From UBA987 sp002292105 (lineage in GTDB: Bacteria; Bacteroidota; Bacteroidia; NS11-12g; UBA9320), in contig OX044357.1 in the NCBI GenBank assembly GCA_943846675.1, positions 2,976,001 to 3,040,000 on the forward strand: 64,000 nucleotides of DNA, in the 5' to 3' direction. The notes under the pieces are model-generated. The model saw only the letters and a list, made by a program, of their open reading frames with translations, ran no database searches and was not told the DNA's origin. Positions 36,774 to 45,072 of the stretch are shown here, in pieces. Every line of letters starts with the position of its first letter. Position 1 is the stretch's first letter. A program made the position numbers and the translations under genes.

Positions 36774-37478
36774 TTAATTGTCTTTTGCCCCTTCAGCAAT
36801 CCAAATTCTTATTTGATCGCTAGCACATTTTTCAATAGGCCCGCCTGGGGGCATTGGTTTTTTTGGTCCTTGACGACCTAACACGTTTGCTAAATCTCCG
36901 TTATCAACGATTGCCTTTACCTGATTATAATTCGTAATTCTGACTCCACCAGATGCATTGGCTCCAGCGTGACAGCCTCGACATGTTGCATCAATAATGG
37001 GCCAAACGTTCACGGAAAAAGTAACATTTGATGTATCACACTTATTCGTGCATTTGTTGTTCTTAGCACCTTGGTTTATCCAAATCTTAATCGCATTTTT
37101 TTGCTCTGGAGTAAGTGTTGCTGGGGGCGGTGGCATTATCTTGTCTGGGTCCGATTCAACCAAAACCTCATATAAATCACTTCCATCGGCATCACCAGGT
37201 TTTATATCACCCGTTGCGATAATTTTGTCGTACGTTGAAAGATCAACTCCGTCGGACTTCGTATCGGCGTCGTGACAACCACTCATGGCACAATTAGATG
37301 AAATTATTGGAAGGATGTCGTTTACAAAATATACTGTATCTAAACTACAAGTATCGGCGGTAGATACGGCAGTAATCGTCTCTGTTAGTTGTACCTCCTC
37401 TTCTGGTTCATGTTTACAGCTTTCTATTCCTGCCATCACAAGAACCATCATTGCCACTAGGCCAAGCGCTTTTTTCAT
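36774..37478 (-). CDS. Di-heme cytochrome c-like lipoprotein
   Basis: 234 residues. Lipobox GIESC. Two cytochrome c-like halves: the first has CAMSGCH, a CX4CH spacing, with IKIWINQGAKNN closing the domain; the second has canonical CRGCH and closes with IRIWIAEGAKDN. KIMPPPP and KPMPPGG provide likely axial Met residues. It is the first gene of the cytochrome/DUF5777 operon. The start at 37478 (MKKALGL) is preferred over 37511. Confidence 0.8.
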   Translation of the reverse strand: MKKALGLVAMMVLVMAGIESCKHEPEEEVQLTETITAVSTADTCSLDTVYFVNDILPIISSNCAMSGCHDADTKSDGVDLSTYDKIIATGDIKPGDADGSDLYEVLVESDPDKIMPPPPATLTPEQKNAIKIWINQGAKNNKCTNKCDTSNVTFSVNVWPIIDATCRGCHAGANASGGVRITNYNQVKAIVDNGDLANVLGRQGPKKPMPPGGPIEKCASDQIRIWIAEGAKDN

Positions 37479-37601
37479 TTTTTGATTTTTTACAAAGACG
37501 AATATATACATCTATAAAACTGCAGACATAACAATTACCGTCAGTTTTCTCATATAATCATCACATTATGAACACCAAAAGAGACATAATGTAATGAGTC
37601 G

Positions 37602-38505
37602 TTAATGATCCCAACCCGTGACAAAAAGATTTGAAGCTCCTCTAATTCCGCATTTCTGAACGCCATGATATCCCTCTGCGGCGGCAAAACGAATGTCCTC
37701 TGCCGACTTATTTTTAATCCATGCATCTACAATGTGATCGAGCACGTAGGCCTCTGGTGCAAGTAAATGAGCGGTCATCACCAATGGATATCCCCCAGAT
37801 TTATTCAAAATAACTATGGGATACGCAAGCAATGGCTACGGCATCTTTCATCACACCATCCTTATTAAAAACCGTATCAATGGTTACATCCATTAAGCCA
37901 TTGTGCCCGTTAAAAACTACCAAATCCGTTGTCGTCCCAATAACAAGGCTGGTATCGCCAAGGGTAATTGTGTCTGACTTAATACCGGCAAGCGTGTTAA
38001 AATAGTCTGTTACACACTGTCCCATTTCATCTCCTCGATAGGCATCTGCAACTATGATGACATTCTGATCTGTTCGCTTAAACACAATCCTTTCCAAAAC
38101 ATGTTTATTGATATCGTAGGTTGACCCAACGGTTTGCCACTTGGCACTCCTTTTAAAATGGGTTTTTATTCCGTAACCAGCACCCCAGTAGAGGTTCGTC
38201 CTTAAGTTGGTGCCGTCACCTAAACTTGAATTGACCGGCACAATGCCTTGAAATTCATTGTCGCATAAGGGGACAAATACATGAATGACCCTAAGTTCAT
38301 TTCGTTTTGATTTTGTTACAAGTTTTTGTCGAATGGTATCCCGTGAAAAATGATATACGACACTTTTTATTGTGTCAGAAGCACTAATGACTGTATCTGA
38401 ATCTTGCAAATTATCATCGTCGGTTCGATCAGCCTGCGACTGTTGTGTGCAGTTTAATAACCCAACAACAAATAGAATAGAAATAAGAGTGGTGGCGCTT
38501 CTCAT
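37602..38505 (-). pseudogene. Frameshifted lipoprotein gene, conserved hypothetical
   Basis: Two frames belong to one protein. The first (start 38505, lipobox GLLNC) has 234 residues and ends IACVSHSYFE-stop at 37801. The second, in the next frame, resumes directly as NKSGGYPLVMTAHLLAPEAY and runs to 37602. Removing one base around 37803-37806 would give YFNKSGGYPL. NGHNGLMD near the break suggests a periplasmic alpha/beta protein family common in Bacteroidota. It is either a recent pseudogene or a base-calling error. Function unknown. Confidence 0.75.
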
Positions 38506-38590
38506 ACCTTCAAAACGAAAAAGCCCAATGTCTATTTTGCATTCGGGGTATATTTTGGCTTTAATTTGCAGGATAATATTCATTGGTCAT

Positions 38591-40240
38591 ATGAACAAAG
38601 CATTTACGATTTTATGTTTTCTCGCAATTGGGTTTAGTAGTTACGGACAAGATAAAGGTGTTTTTTCAGGGAACTTCCAGAGCAATTTCTCTGTCTTTGT
38701 ACTTGATAGCTCAATTGGGGCGTATGAAAGCCCGCAGTATATCAGCCAAATTAGTAGTTCTGAAGCGTGGCTTTTTACAAACTACCAATTAAAAGGTTTC
38801 AACGTTTCAGCGAGATATGATCTCTTTAACAACAGTAACTTACTTAACCCGACTGGCTCCTTCAGCGGCCATGGATTGGGGTTTTGGCAAATAAAGAAAT
38901 CAATCGATAAACTAACGGTGACCGCAGGGTCATTCTATGATCAATTTGGGTCAGGCCTTGTTTTTAGAGCGTATGAAAACAGGTTAATTGGTATTGATTA
39001 TGCGGTAGAAGGTGTACATGCCAAGTATCAGATTACCGATGATTTCTTTGTTAAAGCATTCACTGGAAATCAAAAAGGATCGGGAGCCCAAGGGAACCGG
39101 TTCGGTACTACTGGCGAAATTGTAAAAGGTATAAACTCAGAAAGAGTCTATCGTCTTAAAAATGAAAAGGGTATTCTGATGGTAGGTGCCAGTGCGTTTA
39201 ATCGCACATTGACACAAAGCGCCATGAATGATTTAATCACGGAAATAAATGGGTACGACAGTGTTTCGCACAGGTTTGCACCTAAGTATAACTCGTATGC
39301 CGTGAATGGCTATTTTAACTTGACGTTAAAAGACGTTAGCTTGTCTTTTGAGCACAATCGGAAAGCGAAAGAAGCCGTTAGAGTTCCTGAAGGCAGATTA
39401 CAGTTGTTGCCAGGAACTATTAACTATGCTACACTTAGTTATTCTAAAAAGAAACTAGGTAAAAAGAAAAAAAGTGGATTTGGTTTTAACGCACAATACA
39501 GAAGAATTGAAAATTTTCAACTTCGTACAAACCCAAACGATTTGTTGTTAGATGGTTTACTTACCTATCAACCCTCTTTAACACGACAAGCTTCATATAG
39601 ATTACTAGCACGTTACAACGCTCCAGCTCAAGATTATGGTGAAGAAGGATTTCAGGCCAGTTTAGTATGGACGATTCAAAAAGGGAAAACCGTGTATTTA
39701 AACTATTCGAATGTCAAAAAACTTGACGGAGAACAGCTGTATAGAGAGTATTTTTTGAATTACGAACATAAATTCAGCAAAGTATTTAAAGGTAAAGTCG
39801 GTGTTCAGTCCATCTTTTACAATCAACAAATTTATGAGAGCAGAGACACAAACTACAAAGACGTAGAAACCATAACCCCATTTTTCGAATTAACGTATAA
39901 GTTGAGTCGCCGTAATTCATTGCGTATGGAAACGCAGTATCTAATTACAGAGCAAGACTTGGGTAGTTTTGTTAACGCGATTTTAGAATTGAATATGTCT
40001 CCACGGTATTCATTTTCCATTTCTGATATGGTGAATGTTTCTCCGGTGCGCCAGAAGGATACCAAAGTCAGTGACGAGGTGGTACACTACTGGTCAGTAT
40101 TTGGAAAGTATAACATCCACACAACGTCATTCACTTTAGCTTATGTACGTCAGGTTGCCGGTGTGAATTGTACTGGGGGTATTTGTCGTATTGAGCCTGC
40201 CTTTAGCGGTGTTCGGTTTACTTTGACAACAAACTTTTAA
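38591..40240 (+). CDS. DUF6029-like outer-membrane protein
   Basis: 549 residues from ATG at 38591. Signal peptide (SSYGQDKG) and then a long beta-rich body consistent with a large barrel, with GFNVSARYDLFNNSNLLNP and GSFYDQFGSGLVFRAYENR as recognisable blocks. From memory the family is annotated DUF6029 in Bacteroidota. Lys-rich hairpins (KKKLGKKKKSGFG) are turn-like. It lies divergent from the frameshifted lipoprotein and 14 bp ahead of lhgO. No function can be given. Confidence 0.75.
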   Translation: MNKAFTILCFLAIGFSSYGQDKGVFSGNFQSNFSVFVLDSSIGAYESPQYISQISSSEAWLFTNYQLKGFNVSARYDLFNNSNLLNPTGSFSGHGLGFWQIKKSIDKLTVTAGSFYDQFGSGLVFRAYENRLIGIDYAVEGVHAKYQITDDFFVKAFTGNQKGSGAQGNRFGTTGEIVKGINSERVYRLKNEKGILMVGASAFNRTLTQSAMNDLITEINGYDSVSHRFAPKYNSYAVNGYFNLTLKDVSLSFEHNRKAKEAVRVPEGRLQLLPGTINYATLSYSKKKLGKKKKSGFGFNAQYRRIENFQLRTNPNDLLLDGLLTYQPSLTRQASYRLLARYNAPAQDYGEEGFQASLVWTIQKGKTVYLNYSNVKKLDGEQLYREYFLNYEHKFSKVFKGKVGVQSIFYNQQIYESRDTNYKDVETITPFFELTYKLSRRNSLRMETQYLITEQDLGSFVNAILELNMSPRYSFSISDMVNVSPVRQKDTKVSDEVVHYWSVFGKYNIHTTSFTLAYVRQVAGVNCTGGICRIEPAFSGVRFTLTTNF

Positions 40241-40254
40241 GCGCGACAAAACGT

Positions 40255-41451
40255 ATGGTTTACGATGTAGTTATAATCGGAGGAGGAATTGTTGGACTTG
40301 CAACAGCATATCAAATTCTGCAAGACAAGCCTGGCACAAAGCTTCTTATTCTTGAAAAAGAAGACAAGGTTGCGGCACACCAAACTGGTCATAACAGCGG
40401 TGTTATTCATTCAGGTTTATACTATAAACCCGGTTCATTAAAAGCCATAAATTGTGAGACGGGTTATGACTTGTTGCTTGCGTTTGCCGATAAACACAAT
40501 ATCCCTTACGACTTATGCGGTAAGGTAGTTGTGGCAACCCAAGAAAGCGAACTTCCACAATTAGACAAGGTATACAAACGAGGGGTCGAAAATGGTCTTG
40601 AAGGACTTAAAATGGTCGATGCCGATGAATTGAAAGAAATAGAACCTCACGTTGCCGGCATTAAAGGAATCATAGTTCCGCAAACGGGTATTATCGATTA
40701 CAAACTTGTTTCTCAGAAATACCTTGAACTTGTTGAGGAAGGTGGCGGCGAAATTCGGTTCAATTACAAGGTAAAAGGCTTTGCCAAAAGCGGTGACAAA
40801 TGGGTTGTAAGAGGGAAAAACCAATTGGTAGAAAGCACATCGTTTATTAATTGTGCAGGTCTTTATTCCGATAAAGTGGCGAGTTTAACCGAAAGTATGG
40901 ACACCAAGATTATTCCTTTTCGTGGTGAATATTATATGCTAAAAGATTCCTCGAAACACTTAGTCAAGCATTTAATATATCCCGTACCGGATCCAAACTT
41001 CCCGTTCTTAGGTGTACACTTTACCCGAATGATGAACGGCCATATTGAAGCCGGGCCAAACGCCGTTTTAGCATTCAGACGAGAGGGCTACAAAAAGCGA
41101 GACATTCACTTCGGTGAGTTATTGGAAAGCTTGCTATGGCCAGGGTTTCAAAAAGTCGCGAAAAAGTATTGGCGTACAGGTCTAGGGGAGATGTACAGAT
41201 CGTTTTCTAAAAAAGCATTCACAAAGGCACTTCAAAAATTGATTCCTGAAATAAAAGCAAGCGACTTAGTAGCTGCCGAAGCCGGTGTTCGTGCACAAGC
41301 TTGTGACAGAACAGGTGGCCTGTTAGATGATTTTAAGATTATTGAAAAAGAAGGTGCTATTCACGTGGTTAATGCCCCAAGCCCAGCAGCCACGTCCAGT
41401 TTAGCCATAGGCAAAACTGTTGCTGACTTGTGGTCGAAGAACACCCAATAA
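40255..41451 (+). CDS. lhgO: L-2-hydroxyglutarate oxidase
   Basis: 398-residue FAD enzyme of the DAO family that oxidises L-2-hydroxyglutarate to 2-oxoglutarate. The FAD-binding motif GGGIVG is at residues 9-14, followed by the family block HQTGHNSGVIHSGLYY. Full length and typical C-terminus (SPAATSSLAIG). It follows the DUF6029-like gene after 14 bp. Confidence 0.92.
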   Translation: MVYDVVIIGGGIVGLATAYQILQDKPGTKLLILEKEDKVAAHQTGHNSGVIHSGLYYKPGSLKAINCETGYDLLLAFADKHNIPYDLCGKVVVATQESELPQLDKVYKRGVENGLEGLKMVDADELKEIEPHVAGIKGIIVPQTGIIDYKLVSQKYLELVEEGGGEIRFNYKVKGFAKSGDKWVVRGKNQLVESTSFINCAGLYSDKVASLTESMDTKIIPFRGEYYMLKDSSKHLVKHLIYPVPDPNFPFLGVHFTRMMNGHIEAGPNAVLAFRREGYKKRDIHFGELLESLLWPGFQKVAKKYWRTGLGEMYRSFSKKAFTKALQKLIPEIKASDLVAAEAGVRAQACDRTGGLLDDFKIIEKEGAIHVVNAPSPAATSSLAIGKTVADLWSKNTQ

Positions 41452-41489
41452 GCAATTATTTATTTGCCGTTTAAATTCTGGCAAAAGGC

Positions 41490-41497
41490 TAACTTTG
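41490..41497 (+). promoter_or_regulatory. Bacteroidota promoter before prfA (TTTG ... TAACTTTG)
   Basis: TAACTTTG at 41490-41497, with a TTTG at 41463-41466 that could be the -33 element (23-bp spacing). The ATG of prfA is 9 nt beyond the box, giving a very short leader. Confidence 0.6.
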
Positions 41498-41506
41498 TCG
41501 CCTGTA

Positions 41507-42583
41507 ATGCTCGAGAAATTAGAATCCATATATCAGCGCTATTTACAAGTTCAAACTCAGTTGAGTGATCCTGACATTTTCAGCGATGTTAAAAGATTCA
41601 ACGCGTTAAATCGCGAGTACGGAGATTTAAAAGAATTGGTTGAGGTTTACCACGTGTACAAAAAACTCGTAACCAATTTACAAGAAGCAAGAGACATTCT
41701 AAAAAATGAGTCAGATCCCGAATTAAAGGAAATGGCTAAAATGGAAATTGACGAGCTTGCCGATCAGCAAGAGCCAATGGAAGAAAAAATAAAATTTCTT
41801 CTTATTCCTAAAGACCCCGACGATAATAAAAATGCTATCGTAGAAATTCGTTCAGGTACCGGTGGCGATGAAGCAAGTTTGTTTGCAGGTGACTTGTATC
41901 GGATGTATGAACGATTTTGCCAAAACCATAAATGGAAAACGGAAGTTATAGAACTTATGGAAGGCAGCGTTGGTGGTTTCAATAAAATTGTTTTCGAGGT
42001 TACCGGTAAAGATGTTTACGGAACGCTAAAATTTGAAAGTGGTGTTCACCGGGTTCAACGTGTTCCTGATACGGAGTCACAAGGGCGTGTGCATACGAGT
42101 GCCGCAACCGTAGCCGTTTTACCAGAAGCCGAAGAAGTTGATGTTGACCTCAACATGGGAGACGTTAGACGAGACACATTTCGAGCATCTGGCGCTGGAG
42201 GGCAGCACGTAAACAAAACAGAATCTGCTATTCGACTAACGCACATTCCAACCGGGATTGTTGTCGAGTGTCAAGATGGTCGTTCACAACATCAGAATTA
42301 CGACAAAGCCCTTACTGTACTTAGAACTCGATTATACGAAAGGGAGCTTGCCGAACACAATTCAAAAATTGCAGCAGAAAGGAAATCATTGGTTTCTACA
42401 GGCGATCGATCTGCTAAAATCAGAACATATAACTTTCCTCAAAGCAGGGTAACAGATCACAGAATTGGTTTAACCCTCTACAATTTACCCGAAATATTAG
42501 GCGGTCAAATCCAAGACATTATTGACCAATTACAAATGGCAGAAAATACGGAGAAGTTAAAAGCTGGTGGACTTGAGGATTAA
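41507..42583 (+). CDS. prfA: Peptide chain release factor 1
   Basis: Recognises UAA and UAG and triggers peptide release. 358 residues from ATG at 41507; the frame is open further upstream, but those residues overlap lhgO and the promoter. The catalytic GGQ lies near residue 230 in SGAGGQHVNK. The RF1 tripeptide position reads PDT within RVPDTESQGRVHTS, where PAT or PVT is more usual, still of PxT form. Confidence 0.96.
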   Translation: MLEKLESIYQRYLQVQTQLSDPDIFSDVKRFNALNREYGDLKELVEVYHVYKKLVTNLQEARDILKNESDPELKEMAKMEIDELADQQEPMEEKIKFLLIPKDPDDNKNAIVEIRSGTGGDEASLFAGDLYRMYERFCQNHKWKTEVIELMEGSVGGFNKIVFEVTGKDVYGTLKFESGVHRVQRVPDTESQGRVHTSAATVAVLPEAEEVDVDLNMGDVRRDTFRASGAGGQHVNKTESAIRLTHIPTGIVVECQDGRSQHQNYDKALTVLRTRLYERELAEHNSKIAAERKSLVSTGDRSAKIRTYNFPQSRVTDHRIGLTLYNLPEILGGQIQDIIDQLQMAENTEKLKAGGLED

Positions 42584-42644
42584 TCTGTTCATAATTTGTG
42601 CGTAGTAATAGAACCTCAACCCGCATCACCCCTAATCATCCAAT

Positions 42645-42652
42645 TATATTTG
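42645..42652 (+). promoter_or_regulatory. Bacteroidota -7 box (TATATTTG) before the glutamine synthetase gene
   Basis: TATATTTG 43 nt upstream of the ATG at 42696, giving a leader of about 35-38 nt. Confidence 0.55.
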
Positions 42653-42695
42653 TTAATCATATTCGCATTTACATCTTTTCAAATTGTTATAAATC

Positions 42696-44870
42696 ATGAG
42701 ATTTAAGGCCCTCGAAATCGCGTTATCACGCCAACCTATTGAAGCTTCCAGGAAATTTGACTCCATTCAAGACATGTACGCTATCAACGTTTTTAACGAC
42801 GATGCTATGCAATCACATCTTGACAAAGACACCTATAAGTCGCTAAAAAAATCCATCCATGATGGCACAAAAATCAGTCGATCGACGGCAACCCAGATTG
42901 CCACTGGTATGAAGTCCTGGGCAATGGCTAAAGGTGTTACACACTATACACATTGGTTTCAACCATTAACTGGAACGACGGCTGAAAAGCATGATTCCTT
43001 TTTCGAACCACAAGACGGTCGTGCTGTAGATAAATTTAGTGGTGATTCACTTGTGCAGCAAGAGCCAGATGCTTCAAGCTTACCGAGTGGCGGGTTACGT
43101 AACACTTTTGAAGCAAGAGGTTATACCGCATGGGATCCGTCATCGCCGGCTTTTATTTATGAAAATACCAGTGGTAAAACACTTTGTATTCCAACGGTAT
43201 TTGTATCATATACTGGCGAGGCTCTTGATTACAAAGCACCGCTTTTGAAATCAATTACGCTGTTGGATAAGGCAGCCACAGATGTTTGTAAATACTTCTA
43301 TTCTGATGTGACCAAGGTGGGTGCATCATTAGGTGTTGAGCAAGAATACTTTTTGGTAGATAAAGCGCTTTATAACCAAAGACCAGACTTGATTATGTGC
43401 GGACGTACACTTTTTGGTTACGCCGCTGCCAAAAATCAGCAAATGGACGACCATTATTTTGGTTCTATCCCTGACCGTGTCTTTAATTACATGGTAGATT
43501 TCGAAAACGAGGCACTTAAACTTGGCATCCCAGTTAGAACTCGACACAACGAAGTTGCTCCAGGTCAGTATGAATGTGCTCCTCAATATGAAGAAATAAA
43601 TTTAGCGGTTGACCATAATCAGTTGCTAATGGACTTAATGGATGAGGTAGCCAATCACCATGGTTTTAAAGTATTGTTCCACGAAAAACCTTTCGCTGGG
43701 ATTAACGGTAGTGGTAAACACAACAACTGGTCACTGCTGACCAACACTGGGATAAATTTATTGAGCCCAGGAAACAACCCATTGTCTAATTTAAGTTTTG
43801 TCACGTTCTTTATAAACACAATCAAAGCATTTCATGACAATGCCGATTTACTGCGTGCAAGTATCGCTTCTGCATCAAACGATCACAGATTAGGTGCTAA
43901 CGAAGCTCCGCCGGCAATCATGTCAATATTTATTGGGTCTACGCTTACCAAAATGCTGGAAGACATTGAAAACAATGTTAAGGCAACCAAAGGTTCTCCT
44001 GAAGACAAAACCATTTCAATCGCTCAGATTCCTGAGATTTTGTTAGACAACACAGATCGAAACCGAACTTCTCCATTTGCTTTTACAGGAAACAAGTTCG
44101 AATTACGTGCAGTTGGATCATCAAAGAGTTGTGCTTCTCCAATGATGGTGTTAAACGCGTCAATGACACATCAACTCATTCAATTTAAAAAAGACGTTGA
44201 TCAGCGTATTGCCGACAAAAAAGAGAAGAAAAACGATGCCATACTTACGGTATTACGCCAGTATCTGAAGGACTCTAAGCGCGTTCTTTTTGAAGGCAAC
44301 GGTTATGGAGATGAGTGGGTAGTTGAAGCAGAAAAAAGAGGCCTATCTAACTTAAGAGATACACCATCTGCACTGCACGCGTTTATTAGTGATCAGACCG
44401 TGAGCATGATGAAAGAATTGGGAATTTTCAACCCGCAGGAGTTAAAAGCCCGTCATCATATTGAGCTTGAAGATTACTTGAAGAAGGTGCAAATCGAAGG
44501 TCGCATCATTGATGAAATGACCTATACCCATATTTTACCAGCGGCGTTGCAGTACCAAAAAATGGTTGCCGACAACGTAAATTCATTAAAGGCTTCTGGT
44601 ATTGGTAAAAAACAAATTGATGCCTCGATGAGTGTTCTTGAAGAAGTGAGCGAACACATCAACGCGCTTAAAACGAAAGTCGACCGAATGGTTGAAGAAC
44701 GCAAAAAAGCAAACAAACTTGACTCCATAGAACAGCAAGCCAAAGCATACAGTGCTAAGGTCAACAGCGAATTTGATGATATTAGATATCACGCAGATAA
44801 ACTAGAACGACTGGTGGATGATTCATTGTGGTCTATTCCAAAATATCGCGAATTACTTCATATAAAATAG
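42696..44870 (+). CDS. glnN: Glutamine synthetase, type III (GSIII)
   Basis: Makes glutamine from glutamate and ammonia. 724 residues, the length typical of GSIII and far longer than types I and II. Features include the N-terminal GSIII block (KGVTHYTHWFQPLTGTTAEK), EQEYFLVD for metal binding, GSGKHNNWSL at the active site and NDHRLGANEAPPAIMS. GSIII is the usual enzyme of Bacteroidota. A strong terminator follows. Confidence 0.96.
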   Translation: MRFKALEIALSRQPIEASRKFDSIQDMYAINVFNDDAMQSHLDKDTYKSLKKSIHDGTKISRSTATQIATGMKSWAMAKGVTHYTHWFQPLTGTTAEKHDSFFEPQDGRAVDKFSGDSLVQQEPDASSLPSGGLRNTFEARGYTAWDPSSPAFIYENTSGKTLCIPTVFVSYTGEALDYKAPLLKSITLLDKAATDVCKYFYSDVTKVGASLGVEQEYFLVDKALYNQRPDLIMCGRTLFGYAAAKNQQMDDHYFGSIPDRVFNYMVDFENEALKLGIPVRTRHNEVAPGQYECAPQYEEINLAVDHNQLLMDLMDEVANHHGFKVLFHEKPFAGINGSGKHNNWSLLTNTGINLLSPGNNPLSNLSFVTFFINTIKAFHDNADLLRASIASASNDHRLGANEAPPAIMSIFIGSTLTKMLEDIENNVKATKGSPEDKTISIAQIPEILLDNTDRNRTSPFAFTGNKFELRAVGSSKSCASPMMVLNASMTHQLIQFKKDVDQRIADKKEKKNDAILTVLRQYLKDSKRVLFEGNGYGDEWVVEAEKRGLSNLRDTPSALHAFISDQTVSMMKELGIFNPQELKARHHIELEDYLKKVQIEGRIIDEMTYTHILPAALQYQKMVADNVNSLKASGIGKKQIDASMSVLEEVSEHINALKTKVDRMVEERKKANKLDSIEQQAKAYSAKVNSEFDDIRYHADKLERLVDDSLWSIPKYRELLHIK

Positions 44871-44884
44871 GAATAAAGTATATG

Positions 44885-44915
44885 AAAGCCTTCCGAAATC
44901 GGGAGGCTTTTTTTT
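44885..44915 (+). terminator. Intrinsic terminator of glnN
   Basis: An 11-bp stem (AAAGCCTTCCG paired with CGGGAGGCTTT, one G-T pair) with AAAT loop and a T-run to 44915, about 15 bp after the stop. Confidence 0.9.
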
Positions 44916-45072
44916 GTTTAACCCAACCCTTTGAACTGCACCTCCGTCAAGTAATTGATAAAAAGTTAGTTAAAGCTGAAATCGCAGTTTGCCTTAGACA
45001 AAATTTATTTGGAAATGGGTCGAATATTGTTGATTTTTGGCAATTGAACAATCCGATAAATACCTTCTCAGA

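Noticed and set aside
38372..38590. Longer N-terminus of the DUF6029-like protein
   Set aside because: Antisense to the lipoprotein start and ahead of a clear signal peptide at 38591.
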